The notes under the pieces are model-generated. The model saw only the letters and a list, made by a program, of their open reading frames with translations, made no database searches and had not been told where the DNA came from. The translations under genes were made by a program, and so were the position numbers. This document shows, piece after piece, positions 25,601 through 37,005 of a stretch of 64,000 bases of DNA; the first letter of the stretch is position 1; each line of letters opens with the position of its first letter. Source of the stretch: Rhipidocladum racemiflorum (taxonomy: Eukaryota; Streptophyta; Magnoliopsida; Poales; Poaceae); contig CM070581.1 of the NCBI GenBank assembly GCA_036346355.1, positions 49,185,849 to 49,249,848 on the forward strand, in the 5' to 3' direction.

Positions 25601-26193
25601 AATGATGTTGATGGAAATGTGGATTAGGATGGGAAAGATGTTTATTAAACTCCTTGAAAAGCTATCTATGCTATACTTGTTTCTACTGCTTTCGAATCTA
25701 CTTATGTTACTTGTCAAATGTCAAGCATCGCAAATATACCTTGAGCTATTCCTTTGTACTAAGCCATGCATGTAGTATATTAGCTGCATTCTGTGCATGA
25801 CTTGCTGAGTACCAAGTACTCACCCTTGCCACAATACAACACCAGTTGAAGAGGAGACTACGCCAGCTTTGGAGGAGGAACTCCAAGAGGATCCGTCTAC
25901 TTAGGGAAGCGAGCCCAGTCAGTTGCCTGTGGTATACTGGATGGCGCCACGAAGTTATTTGATTTTCCGCTGCTACTATTTCTCTCTTAATAAGTTTCGC
26001 CCTGCGAGGCATACATTTGTGACTTGGCTATAAGGTCAAGTAACCAGTTTGCTTAATTAAATAAAGGTACTTTATTAGTATCGAATGGTATGATTGTGAT
26101 ATTTACCGATGTTAAGACTGTGTGCACTAGCGCGTTCCTGGACTAGTGCTGAATACACAGAGGGTCCGGATTTGCAAATTCGGGGTCCCGACA
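22683..26193 (+). repeat. Chromovirus A 3' LTR
   Basis: This 3,511-bp LTR has the TGTAACACCCC start and gggtcccgaca end. It is more divergent from the two B LTRs than they are from each other, especially in the GC-rich zone 23,000-24,180, which has its own set of CCGTTGGATC palindromes. A TATA-like ctatttattg is near 23,332. The conserved short frame ends at 24,707, and the CTGCAGAG block is at 25,455-25,511. Confidence 0.95.
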
Positions 26194-26397
26194 AAATCCC
26201 TCACATGATTCATGGTTCTCATCCATGCAAACTCGGGATACACATAGTTGTCGAGTCGTTCCGGTTTTTGCGGGTTTCGCGAATTTGAGGAGCACCGGTT
26301 TCCTTGCGGGATTGTTTTGAGTACTTTTAGTGGGGTAAATTTTATTTGGTATCATTAACCCCCCCCCCTCTGATCGCCATCTCGGTCTGTCACTTTT
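26194..26397. other. Unassigned spacer
   Basis: No gene is seen. The segment includes a run of ten C at about 26,360-26,370 and separates the A LTR from an older LTR relic of a related family. Confidence 0.5.
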
Positions 26398-26571
26398 GTA
26401 ACTTGACCATAAGGTCGAGCAACCAGTTATATTTCCCTTTCAATAAAGTATTTTACTATTTCGTTGAGTATGATTGTGGTATTTACCGATGTTGAGACTG
26501 TGTGCACTAGCATGATCCTGGACTAGTGCTGAATACACAGATGGTTCAGACTTGTGGATTCGGGTCCCGAC
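26398..26571 (+). repeat. Diverged relic of an A/B-type LTR 3' end
   Basis: From gtaacttgaccataaggtcg to gggtcccgaca this 170-bp piece matches the last part of the A/B LTRs but with many more substitutions. It marks an older insertion of a related family. Confidence 0.75.
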
Positions 26572-27954
26572 AGGTTTGAGGAAAGTGCAAACCGAATCAA
26601 TCTTGATTTGGGTGCATTCATGGTATGACGTTGCCCATACCGGTCGGGTTACCGCCATCACGGTTCACGGATCGCAACCATATGCGACCAAGCCAATCAG
26701 ATTGAATCGTATGGGTCAATCTGATTGATCCATGTAAATTGAGGGTGTTTGCTTTTAACAAAACACACGCCTCTAAAAAATTTCTCCCCTATGCTGCCTA
26801 TTGGTACTAGTAGAGTAGTACCCCTACGCTACCCCTTGGACCCTGCCAGGGGCGCTGCCCCTTGGACCCCGCCTTGGGCGCTGCCCCTTGGAACCCCACT
26901 GTTGTAGAATCTATTTTGTTTAATTCTTTTTGCAGGATGTTATGTGAAATAGTATGGCCTATGTGTATGTGATGCATGTAATTATTACATGGCCTGTGTG
27001 CCGTGTCAAACCATAAGGCTATTTGAATTGTATAACGACCTGCGTGTCGACTTGTGATGTTTGAAATCCTCATGTAAAATTCATTATCAAAGTTGTAAGA
27101 AGTTGCATCTACAATGATGAAGATGGTGGCATCAAGCATGACACCAAGGTGAACAATCAAGCATGATGGCAAGGTGAACAATCAAGCATGATGATGGAGA
27201 TCCTAATGCTAAAGGTCATACTATTTCATATCTTAATTTTTTTATACGTGGATGTGTGCTTAATTATTGCTATTTTCTTTATGCTCATTGCATGTGATGC
27301 CATGTTTATAGTAGATATTGTTCATCCCCATAAGTTAAAACAAATTTTAAATCAAATATGTCCACCCAATTGTTGCACCTATCAATAATTTAGATCATAT
27401 TGATATGACTGCCAAAGTAGTATATCAATGACTATCTTAATAGATGATAGGGATGTGTTGGACACATCACGCATAACAATGGTAAATTTAATCAAGCCAT
27501 CAAAATAGTTTTGGGCTTGAGGACATAAGTGGTTGAGATTTGATTTTAGTAATGAAGGAACAAATACAAGACAATTGGTGTCTAGGAAAACACACATGAG
27601 GCTAGGTTTCTTAATTGGCACCCAGAAACGGGAAGTGCTCCCTCCCTCATGTGAGCCCTAGGGGCAAGTTGACCTGGCCATGAGTCGAGTTGACGGAGGC
27701 ATTCATTACTTGTTTTCATGCTCAAGCAACAAGAGTTGCATAAGATGTAATTAGCAAAGATGTTGCTTACCTATGTCATTAAATTTCTAGAAGTGACGCC
27801 AAAACTCAGTAGTGTTTGATGAATATGGATCTTGAATACTCACTATGTGTCCATAAAGGGGACATAAAGTAGGAGTGTCTTTTGATAAAATGTTTAATGA
27901 AAGTTTCACATAAACATAATGCTTAGAAACTTTGCATGTTTTTATTGTAGTTCA
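26572..27954 (+). other. Region upstream of copia F gag, no clear 5' LTR
   Basis: A copia 5' LTR and primer site should lie here, but I cannot find sequence matching F's 3' LTR end (tttctcaaca) or a TGGTATCAGAGC site. It holds a short GC-rich imperfect tandem repeat (about 26,838-26,900; ggcgctgccccttgga units). It also holds a 193-bp block (27,518-27,710) that recurs inverted at 52,461-52,655. The text just before gag (tttttattgtag) looks like a splice acceptor, so part of this may be a leader intron. Confidence 0.5.
27518..27710 (+). repeat. 193-bp block repeated inverted at 52,461-52,655
   Basis: Both copies share phrases such as gacaattggtgtctagg, ccctccctcatgtgagccc and ttgacctg in opposite orientation. 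Each lies upstream of a copia gag on its own strand, which suggests a shared leader or intron segment of copia elements. Confidence 0.8.
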
Positions 27955-28941
27955 ATGGCACCTACTACTGCTACTGCCGCTGCACCTGGTTTTGCTTTGA
28001 GATCGGTTTTGGAAAGGGAAAAACTAAATGGAACAAATTTTGTGGATTGGTATCGCAACTTGAGAATTGTTCTCAAACATGAACAGAAAGAATATGTTCT
28101 AGAGAATCCAATTCCTGATGAACCAACCAAAAATGCTCCTCGAAATTTGAAGGTTGACTATGAAAAACATGTTAATGCCTCTGTAGAAGTCAGTTGTCTC
28201 ATGCTTGTCACCATGGACTCTGAGCTGCAAAAGCAATATGAGGACCAGGATGCTTACAATATGATTGTGGGCTTGAAGGACAAGTTTGGGAATCAAGCAA
28301 GGGCTGAGAGGTATGGTATCTCAAAGCTTATGTTTTTTTGTAAGCTGGCTGAAGGCAGTCTGGTCAGCCCACATGTGATCAAAATGATTGGATACATTGG
28401 GAGATTGAAAAAACTTGAGTTTCCCCTTAGCCTTAGTCTGGCTACAAACGTAATTCTCCAGTCTCTGCCACATTGCTTTGAGCCATTAATTATGAATTTT
28501 CATATGAATAGCATGGAGAAGAGCCTGACCGAACTACATGGGATGCTCAAGGCTGTCAAGGAAAGCATTAAGAAAAAACCCAATCATGTGATGATGGTTC
28601 AAAAGACAACTGTCTTCAAAAAGAAGAAAGCTAAGGCTTGTGGAAAAGGAAAGGGCAAGGGCAAGGCTTAAGATGAGATCGCGAGCCTCAAAACTAAGCT
28701 TCAGAAGCATAAAGTTGGCCCCCAGCCTGAATCCAAGTGCTTCTATTGCAAGAAGTCAGGACATTGGAAATGGAACTGTGAAAAGTACCTGGTAGATAAG
28801 AAGAATGGAAATGTGACTTCCACTTCAGGTATTAATGTTATAGAAATTAATCTTGCTACTTCTTCTCTCAGCTCATGGGTATATGATACCGGTTCGGTTG
28901 CTCACATTTGCAATTCGATGCAGGGGCTGGTAAAGAGTAGA
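27955..28941 (+). pseudogene. Copia F gag and protease start
   Basis: The chosen start is the ATG at 27,955 (MAPTTATAAAPGF), which follows a splice-acceptor-like tract. The protein has a UBN2-type gag core (GTNFVDWYRNLRIVL, LKDKFGNQARAERYGI), a Lys-rich stretch, then TAA at 28,669. The same frame continues into a zinc knuckle CFYCKKSGHWKWNC (near 28,740) and the protease motif YDTGSVAHIC. A solo LTR is inserted right after the codon ending at 28,941. The frame matches pol downstream, so gag and pol formed a single polyprotein. Confidence 0.92.
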
Positions 28942-31129
28942 TGTAACACCCCGGCATCTAGTATGCCCTGGATGTCACCAAACATAGACTAATAGCAATT
29001 AAATACCACAAATAAAGCTAAATTACAGCAAAGGCGCAATTGCTAAAACCAAAAATTTCGGCAGCATCTCCTTTGTTTTTCCATGTTTTGGAGCAACAGC
29101 AACAATATGGCAAGATATAACATAATATGAGACATCTAAAACAGCAATAACAATTCATATAGCAACAATATAAGTCCATGATAAGGCATTCAACCACTTC
29201 ATGAGCTAAACGAATGAAATAATAAGACCAAGCACACCATTAAGCAAATCTCAAGGTTTCATCGCACTATTCTCATTATCATGTCTCCAATTGATAAATG
29301 GACTAAATATGTGGAGCTACGTGGAGAAGTGTAGCTAAACCCCTTTCCCGCATGCCGATTGCAAGGTACCTAAAACATCATAAAACACAAGCGTGACTTC
29401 ATCACTCAGCAAGTATATTGCAATGGTACAAGAAAACACATTTCAATACCTTCTTCACTATTTTTCATATTCAATATCATAAACATTTCATATTCACCTT
29501 GTATGCATCACATTGACCTCTTCATATAACATCATCATATAACATCATCATATAATGCAATGCAATGCAATGCACATGTCTCCTTGAAGCAAATACCGGT
29601 ATTGCCGAGTGCACACCCGTCGGCGTGCACCCTCTTTCCCCTTCCATCCCGTAGATGGAGGGTGCCTACTCCTCGCTTCCATTTACAACTGTGGATGAAA
29701 TCACGGGTTAGGTCTTACTCAATGGCGCTTCGGATTAGTCATAACTTTCTCACCGACCTTACCGGACTAGTTATGACTTTCTCACCGACCAGGCCAGTTT
29801 TCATGCCATGTATGCAACATGCCATAAACATAAATTACTTGCATATAAACACAAACTAACCATTGCATGGCCTTATAACCAACCATTTTCATCATGTCGA
29901 AGTGGCAAGTTAGCATATCATGTAATCATATTGCACCTTAAGCAAGACTGGCAAACATACAACAGACAACCCATTCCAATACACTTGCCTTTAACCCTTC
30001 GGAACAGTATGTCGAGATGATGATGCCACTCCTGGGGTCACACCACCTGCAAATACATGTTTTCCACTCAATATCATACCACCCAAGCAAGTACAAAACT
30101 CAAAACACAATGATTCTACCTGAAACCCCAGAAACCTGAAAAACAGACCAATCTGTCCGTCGGGACAGCGGGCTTCTAACAATCACAACTTGAGTTCTAA
30201 GACTCCAAATTAAGTAAACGAGTACATCATCGCGAAGCTTAGGAAATTTCCTAGCTTTTTCTAATTATTGGGAAAAGCTGATTCGGCCTCTAAAATTGCC
30301 TAATCTATAGATCAACCCAATCACATCACAGTTTTGAACACGTTCGGTAAAACAGCCATAACTTTCAAACGGCTGATCGGGATTATGCATTCTTGGTGTC
30401 CAATTAAATATATTGAAATTATCTACAACTTTCGCAACAGGCGGCCGACCAAATTCCGAATCTAAAATTGTGAAAACGCAAACCCTAGGTCGTGTGCCCA
30501 ATCTGCCCGAAGCAGAACACTATGCAATCTCTAGTTTTCATCAATTCTATCCAATCGCAGCACCACCTTTCGATCTAAAAGCACCAAAACACCCTCTAGC
30601 ACAACACGTAGTACATACCCAAGGATTACCCATAGCCATACCTTCGCCCGACGAACAACGAACATCGAATCTTCCCCTCCTGGTTCCCCCGATCTTCTTC
30701 CTCGCGCCGAAACCGCCGGATCTCCTCGTCACGAAGCTTCCCAATGGTGAGGACAAATGCGATGGGGAGGCGTGGCAGCAAAGGATGGCAGGGACTCACA
30801 CCTAAGGTCGGCTAGGAGGTGGGAGGAGGCGCAAGGAGCAAAGTTGGGGGCGCCACAAAGGAGGAAAGGGGCGGCTAGGTGGGGGAAAGAGTGGAGGCAC
30901 CCTAGGGTTTGGGTGGGGGCGCACAAGAGGCAGGGGGAGGGCGCCCAAAGCAGTAAATTCAGGTCCCCCTCCCTCATGGGCCCAAATCCCCTCCCACTAA
31001 AGCCCATGACTCATCCCCCTTAGGCCCAAACTCCCGAAAACAGCCCGAAAACGCGATTAAACCTCATAACGTAAAGTTTTATTCTCTAATTTCACATTTT
31101 ATAATGTCACACCATTCCGTAGTGTCACA
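28942..31129 (-). repeat. Solo gypsy LTR (H family) inserted in copia F
   Basis: The 2,188-bp insert runs from TGTAACACC to GGTGTCACA-like ends: in its own minus sense it starts TGTGACAC and ends GTGTTACA. Flanks gtaga (28,937-28,941) and gcaga (31,130-31,134) form a 5-bp target duplication with one mismatch. Deleting the LTR and one copy restores copia F's reading frame exactly. It matches the terminal LTR of the minus-strand element at 60,699-62,848. No internal sequence is present, so it is a solo LTR left by recombination. Confidence 0.9.
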
Positions 31130-34100
31130 GCAGAGACTTGGCAAAAGGAGAAGTGAATCTCCGTGTGGGGAATAAAGCAAGAGTAGCTGGTCTTGCCGTT
31201 GGCACCTACCCATTGCATTTGCCTTTAGGATTAGTTTTAGAACTCAATAATTGTTATTTTGTTCCAGCTTTGAGTAAAAACATTATTTCATCTTCTTGTT
31301 TGGAACATGAAGGTTATGAATTCAGAATAAAGGACTTTGTTTGTTCAATATTTTTGAATAATATCTATTATGGTCGTTGCCCCATGGTGGATGGGTTGTA
31401 CGTCCTTGAACTTAAAGAAATACCCGTCTATAACATTAATGTCAAAAGGCCTCGGCCAAATGATTTGAACCCTACCTTTTTATGGCATTGTCGCTTAGGT
31501 CACATAAATGAGAAGCGCATGAAGAAGCTCCATGGTGATTGACTTCTAACCTCATTTGATTTTGAATCATTTGAAACATGTGAGTCTTATTTACTTGGCA
31601 AGATGACAAAAGCCCCTTTCACAGGTTTTAGTGAAAGGGCGAGTGAATTGTTAACCCTAGTACATACAGATGTATGTGGACCAATGAGCTTGAGTGCTAG
31701 AGGTGGATTTCAGTACTTTGTAACTTTTATCGATGACTTTAGTAGATATGGATATATCTACTTAATGAGGCATAAATCTGAAACTTTTGAAAGGTTCAAA
31801 GAGTTTCAGAATGAAGTAGAAAATCAACTTAGCAAATCAATAAAACACTTACGATTAGATCGTGGTGGCGAATACTTGAGCCAAGAGTTTGGTGATCATC
31901 TAAAGTAGTGTGGAATCGTTCCGCAATTTACTCCGCCAGGAACACCTCAATGTAATGGTGTGTCTGAACGACAAAACCGAACTTTGTTAGACATGGTTTA
32001 GTCAATGATGAGCCAAACAGATCTGCCATTATCCTTTTGGGGTTTCGCTCTAGAGATAGATGCGTTCACATGGAATAGGGTCCCATCAAATTCCATTGAG
32101 AAGACACCATATGAGATATGGACCGGGAGAAGTCCCATGTTGTCATTTCTCAAGATATGGAGATGCGAGGCTTATGTAAAACATTTGCATTCAGATAAAC
32201 TCGCACCTAAATTAGAAAAATGCTTCTTTGTGGGGTATCCTAAAGAAACAAAAGGATATTACTTTTACAAAAGAAACGAGAACAAAGTTTTTGTTGCTTG
32301 AAATGGTGTCTTTTTGGAGAAAGAGTTTCTTTCCAAAGAGATCAGTGGGAGTGATGTGCATCTCGATGAAGTTCGAGAATCGCATGAATATGTTCAAGCT
32401 ACCACTGAACCTTCACAAGATGTACAAAGTGTTGTACAACTTGTGGAAGAGACACCAACACCACGTAGGTCAGGGAGGCCACATCATGAACCCATAAGAT
32501 ATGGACATGACGTATTATTATTGGACAATGATGAACCCATGACTTATAAAGAAGCGATGATGAACCCAAACTCCGAAAAATGGCTTGGAGCCATGAGATC
32601 CGAAATTCAATCCATGCATGACAATCAAGTTTGGAACTTGGTTGATCCCCCTCATGGTGTAAAAACCATAGAATGCAAATAGATTTTCAAGAAGAAGATA
32701 GACGTGGATGGAAATGTTCAGATCTATCAGGCAAGGTTGGTGGCAAAGGGTTTCAAATAAGTTGAAGGAGTTGACTATGATGAAACATTCTCACCGGTAG
32801 CCATGCTGAAGTCTGTCTGGATCATTTTAGCTATTGCTGCATATTTCGATTATGAAATATGGCAGATGGATGTCAAAACAGCTTTCCTTAATGGGAATCT
32901 ATCGGAGGATGTATACATGATACAACCTGAAGGTTTTGTTGATCCCAAATACGGTAAAAAGGTATGCAAGCTTCAAAGATCCATTTATGGGTTGAAGCAA
33001 GCATCTCGGAGTTAGAACATTCGTTTTGATTAAGTAGTCAAAGGATTTGACTTCATCTAAAATGAAGAAGAGCCTTGTGTTTACAAGAAGGCTAGTGGGA
33101 GCGCACTTGTGTTTCTGATCTTGTATGTGGATGACATATTATTGATTGGGAATAATATTCTTATGCTTGAAGATGTTAAGACTTTGTTGAAAAGGAGTTT
33201 TTCAATGAAGGACTTAGGAGAAGCATGTTATATCTTGGGCATAAAGATCTATAGAGATAGATCAAAAAGGTTGATTGGATTCAGCCAGGAAATGTACATT
33301 GACAAGGTATTGAAGAGGTTCAATATGGATGAATCCAAAAGAGGTTTCATGCCATTATCACATGGCATCAGTCTTAGCAAGAATCAGTGTCCCTCGACAA
33401 CTAATGAGCGAGATAGGATGAGCAAGATTCCATACACTTCGGCTATTGGCTCTATTATGTATGCCATGATCTATACGCGCCCAGATGTCTCATATGCTCT
33501 AAGTGTCACGAGAAGATACCAAGCGGATCCCGGTGATGGTCATTGGATAGTCATGAAAAATATTCTGAAGTACTTGAGAAGAACTAAGGATATGTTCCTA
33601 GTTTTTGGAGGTGAGGAAGAACTGGTTGTAAAGGGTTACACCGATGCAAGCTTCCAAACTGACAAAGATGATTTTCGATCGCAATCTGGGTTTGTATTTA
33701 CACTAAATGGAGGAGCAGTAAGCTTGAAGAGTTCCAAGCAAAGCAAGGTGGCCGAATCTACAACAGAAGCGGAGTACATTGCGGCTTCCGAGGCTGCAAA
33801 AGAAGCTATGTGGATAAAGAAGTTCATCTCAGAGCTTGGTGTGGTTGCTAGTGCCTCTAGTCCAATAGATCTATATTGTGATAATAGTGGTGCCATTGCA
33901 CAAGCAAAAGAGCCTAGATCACATCAGAATTCCAAACACATACTCCGACGCTTTCACCTTATTCGCGAGATTGTGAATAGAGGTGACGTGAAGATATGCA
34001 AAGTAGATACAGAAGCTAATGTGACTGATCCGTTAACAAAGCCTTTTCCACTGCCTAAGCATGAGGCGCACACGAGGTCTATTGGTATTAGATGCTTATT

Positions 34101-34152
34101 GACTAACTCAAGTGCAAGTGGGAGATTAAGGAAGTGCATGGCCATGCCGTGA
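31130..34152 (+). pseudogene. Copia F pol: integrase, reverse transcriptase, RNase H
   Basis: The whole 3 kb stays in one frame. GAG-pre-integrase includes LNNCYFVPALSKNI and WHCRLGHINEKRM. The integrase core has LVHTDVCGP, FIDDFSRYGYIY and LDRGGEYLS. RT has FLNGNLSEDVYM, YGLKQAS and LYVDDILLIGN. RNase H has GYTDASFQTD, STTEAEYIAAS and NSKHILRRFH. Nine premature stops occur (31,540; 31,906; 31,999; 32,299; 32,680; 32,758; 33,013; about 33,028; about 33,058). The second cysteine of the integrase zinc pair is Tyr (ETCESYLLG). No frameshift is present. The last 1.04 kb (33,109-34,152) is fully open. Confidence 0.93.
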
Positions 34153-34338
34153 TTGAGAAGTCAATCACAACTTATTAATATATCACAGATACGAGAGATG
34201 GATTGAACTGTCAAAGGATGACATGCTTCTCGCCTTGAGTTCGATCTTCATATAGTTTGGCAAAGGGATTGTTACATTAGTACTTTGATCATATGCGTTT
34301 GGGACTTGGCATGCTCTGCAAGGAGTCGCTACCAACTA

Positions 34339-34598
34339 CTCCCTCCAGGTGCAAAAAAGATGTCGTTTTGGACATAGTGATGGTCAAACTTCTAAAACTT
34401 TGACTATCGATATATTTTAAAATATTTAAATTATATACATGAAAATTATATGTGTAGACTTGTTTCGAGAAGTACTTTCATAATATTATAATTTTATTGA
34501 GTTTTATAAATATATTATAATAAAAATTAACGGTCAAAGTTGTGTTTTGAAGACCGTGTCGATGTCCAAAACGACTTCTTTTTTGCACCTGGAGGGAG
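34339..34598 (+). mobile_element. 260-bp mariner/Stowaway-type MITE
   Basis: Terminal inverted repeats ctccctccaggtgcaaaa and ttttgcacctggagggag are flanked by the dinucleotide TA on both sides (34,337-34,338 and 34,599-34,600). The interior is AT-rich and non-coding. A second member of exactly 260 bp lies in the opposite orientation at 58,551. It is inserted in the 3' part of copia F. Confidence 0.93.
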
Positions 34599-35149
34599 TA
34601 TTGGATTAGAAAATTGTTTTCCGAATCTATGTCCAAATGCGCATGAACCTATAGAGTCACACACTTAACGGGCTGGGACGCATTAATTCGGATTGGATCC
34701 GTAATTAATGGACCTCGTGGGCTTAACACGTTGATGGGCCCTGGCTTAGGGTTTTGTCGTGTGGCTATATAAGGAGAGGAGAAGGGTAGGTGTCACACAT
34801 CTCTTTCATCCAGAACCCTAGCCTCCACCTCTCGTTGCCCCTACCGAGCGACACGGTGCTTGCACGCTGATGCACGGCGTTCCATCCCCAGACGTGTGGA
34901 CTGTTGTGGTGACACTGTTGCTACTGCGGCGTGGAGAAGATGATCGGCAGCGAGGACGATCCGCGGCGAGGATGATTTGCAGCGAGGACGATCCACGCCG
35001 AGAACGATCCACTACATCAACGCGCGAAGGATTCCGCAACTGCGTATCTAGTGGTAATTGATCTATGATCACCTTCATGTGAGTAGCTTTTCTGGTTTTG
35101 CGGTAGAAATTTTAATTTGTGCTAGAGTAACATACCGCGTTTCTCAACA
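34599..35149 (+). repeat. Copia F 3' LTR, right part
   Basis: This is a promoter-like segment with TATATAA at 34,766-34,772 and a pyrimidine-rich leader, ending accgcgtttctcaaca at 35,149, a typical copia LTR end. The LTR start is not certain: it lies either near 34,120, after the aagtgggag polypurine tract, or at the position now taken by the MITE. An internal cgaggacgat-type repeat occurs at about 34,930-35,000. Confidence 0.65.
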
Positions 35150-35160
35150 ATTATACCTAT

Positions 35161-36207
35161 GTGCAGGTGGTGTGACCCCGGGAGTGCCATCAACATCTCG
35201 CCACTCCGTCTCGCGAGGTTGAAGGCAAGTGTATTAGGATGGCTTTGGCTTGGGAGGCCATATAGATTCGTATCATTGCAATATAACTATGTGATGTGTT
35301 AATTTGCCATGTTCTTGATCCTTGAATGTGATATGACGAATATGAATGGTTAATTGGATATGCAATTTCTAAATTGAGTATTTATGCAAATTCATTCATG
35401 TTATGGCATATGTGCATGCATAATGGAAGAGGCGACCCATTCTGATGTGGGCCTCTGTCTTCACACGTAGTGAACACGAAAGACCTACCTTGTAGTCTCA
35501 TCCATATTTGTGAATGGGAGCGAGTCAGTAAGAGTAGGCACCCTCCACGAGATGGAAGGGAAAGAGGGTGCACACCGACAGGTATGTGCTAAGCAAAGAG
35601 ACATGTTGCATTGCATTGCATAAATGAAAGTATAAATGAAGAAGTTTTATGAGTTGTTTCCCATGATGTGTGATTGGCATAACGTATGTACGTGAATTGT
35701 TATTGTTTTGTTCCATTGCAATACACTTTGCTGAGTGATGAACTCACGCTTGTTGTTTAATGTTTTTTTAGGTACCTTGAGTTTAGCATTTGGGAAAGGG
35801 AGCTAGACACATGCCTTCACTTGGCATCACTCGAACAGATAATTTCATACCCATTCTATAGTTTTGATGGTTTACTTTATTGAACAAGACTTGGTTTATG
35901 TCGTATCGTTTGCTATGATTAATTGTTCACCCTGTATTGGTTCATGGGACGTTTAAATTTATATTCTTGGCTTTGAACTGTTGTTGAAATCCCTATTTAA
36001 TATGTGATCAGAGTCCTCTACTATGCTATTGTGATATGAGTCTATTATTGATGCTGAAAACCATGGAAAAACAAAGTATATGCTGCCGAAATTTTGTTTA
36101 AACTATTAGCGTAGTTGTTGTAATTTAGTGTTAAAAATGTGATTTGGTTATTGCCAGTATCCTTTGTGGTGACATTCGCGGCATACTAGGTGCCGGGGTG
36201 TTACAGT
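35161..36207 (+). repeat. H-family LTR, 3' half, plus orientation
   Basis: From gtgcaggtggtgtgacccc to gccggggtgttaca this matches the reverse complement of the solo LTR at 28,942 (its 28,942-30,050 part). It keeps the hairpin gcaccctc...gagggtgc (about 35,541-35,575). The 5' half of this LTR is missing on the left. Confidence 0.82.
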
Positions 36208-36367
36208 TAGGCAGGTTTGCTGCCCCCCACAAGGCCCAAAACTCCACTGAAGGCCCAACCTCTCCTGGAAAGCCCAAAACTCAATCCCCCAAGGCCCAAA
36301 CTCTCCCAGAAAAGCCCAAACACCTTGAAAGGCCCAAAAACATGACATAAACTCTTACCGTAATGTC
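36208..36367 (-). repeat. H-family LTR end fragment, opposite orientation
   Basis: The aaggcccaaac-rich stretch ending cgtaatgtcaca matches the right end of the H-family LTRs (near 31,000-31,129 and 62,680-62,848). It is therefore in the reverse orientation to the piece directly before it. Together the two pieces look like one LTR partly inverted, or two insertions. Confidence 0.7.
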
Positions 36368-36990
36368 ACATTGTAGGAATCCACTCAATTGGTCCGAATC
36401 CGGAGAAAGGCCCATCTTTGGCCCAGACTTGGTCACCGAAGTAGAAGAGCAAGTTCGAATAGTCCGAGAACGGTTACGGACGGCGCAGTCTTATCAAAAG
36501 AGCTATGCTGATCGTCACCGTCGTGAGCTAAGATTTGAAGTAGATAATCATGTCTATCTCAAGGTCACACCAATGAAAGGTATTCGTCGTTTCCACATAA
36601 AGGGGAAGCTAGCCCCTCGCTACATTGGACCCTTCCGAGTTGTGGCAAGGCGAGGAGTTGTGGCGTATCAATTGGAGCTTCCACCTTCACTTTCCGATAT
36701 GCATGATGTCTTTCATGTCTCTCAACTGAGGAAATGTCTTCGTGTTCTAACCGAAGTCACGGAACTAGACACCATTAAATTGCAACCTGATCTTTCTTAC
36801 CGGGAGCATCCAATTCGCATTATTGATGAAATAGAGCGTATCACTCGGAATCACACCACCAAGTTTGTCAAGGTTCAGTGGAGCAATCATACTCCCGGTG
36901 AATCTACTTGGGAGCATGAAGATCATCTTCGAGCTGAATACCCCTATCTCCTCATTAAGGTAGTGCAATCTCGAGGTCGAGATTCTTTTT
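36368..36990 (+). pseudogene. Chromovirus E integrase C-terminus and chromodomain
   Basis: The open frame starts abruptly at RNPLNWSESGERPIFGPD, equivalent to the middle of element A's last pol segment, because the LTR fragment at 36,208-36,367 is inserted just before it. It contains GKLAPRYIGPFRVV, VFHVSQLRKCLRVL and a chromodomain with FVKVQWSNHTPGESTWEHED, then a stop. It is about 60% similar to element A by eye, so it is a separate chromovirus family. The upstream gag-pol is not in the window. Confidence 0.9.
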
Positions 36991-37005
36991 AAGGGGGGTA
37001 GGTTT
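36991..37005 (+). other. Chromovirus E polypurine tract
   Basis: aaggggggtaggttt directly precedes the LTR start TGTAACAACCC. Confidence 0.88.

Larger units (their letters stand above)
8380..26193 (+). mobile_element. Chromovirus A (outer Ty3-gypsy element), interrupted
   Basis: The visible parts are reverse transcriptase to mid integrase (8,380-9,736), integrase to chromodomain (21,636-22,640), polypurine tract and 3' LTR (22,683-26,193). Element B (9,737-21,630) is inserted in the integrase gene. Copia C is inserted at the left edge, so A's 5' LTR, gag and protease lie further left, beyond the window. A C-terminal chromodomain and the TGTAACACCCC LTR start suggest a Tekay/Del-like chromovirus. 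The right flank starts aaaat, a candidate half of its own target duplication. Confidence 0.9.

Noticed and set aside
30265..31023. Open frames in the solo LTR on both strands
   Set aside because: They are not conserved in frame with the H LTR at 60,699 and lie in GC-rich LTR sequence without domains.
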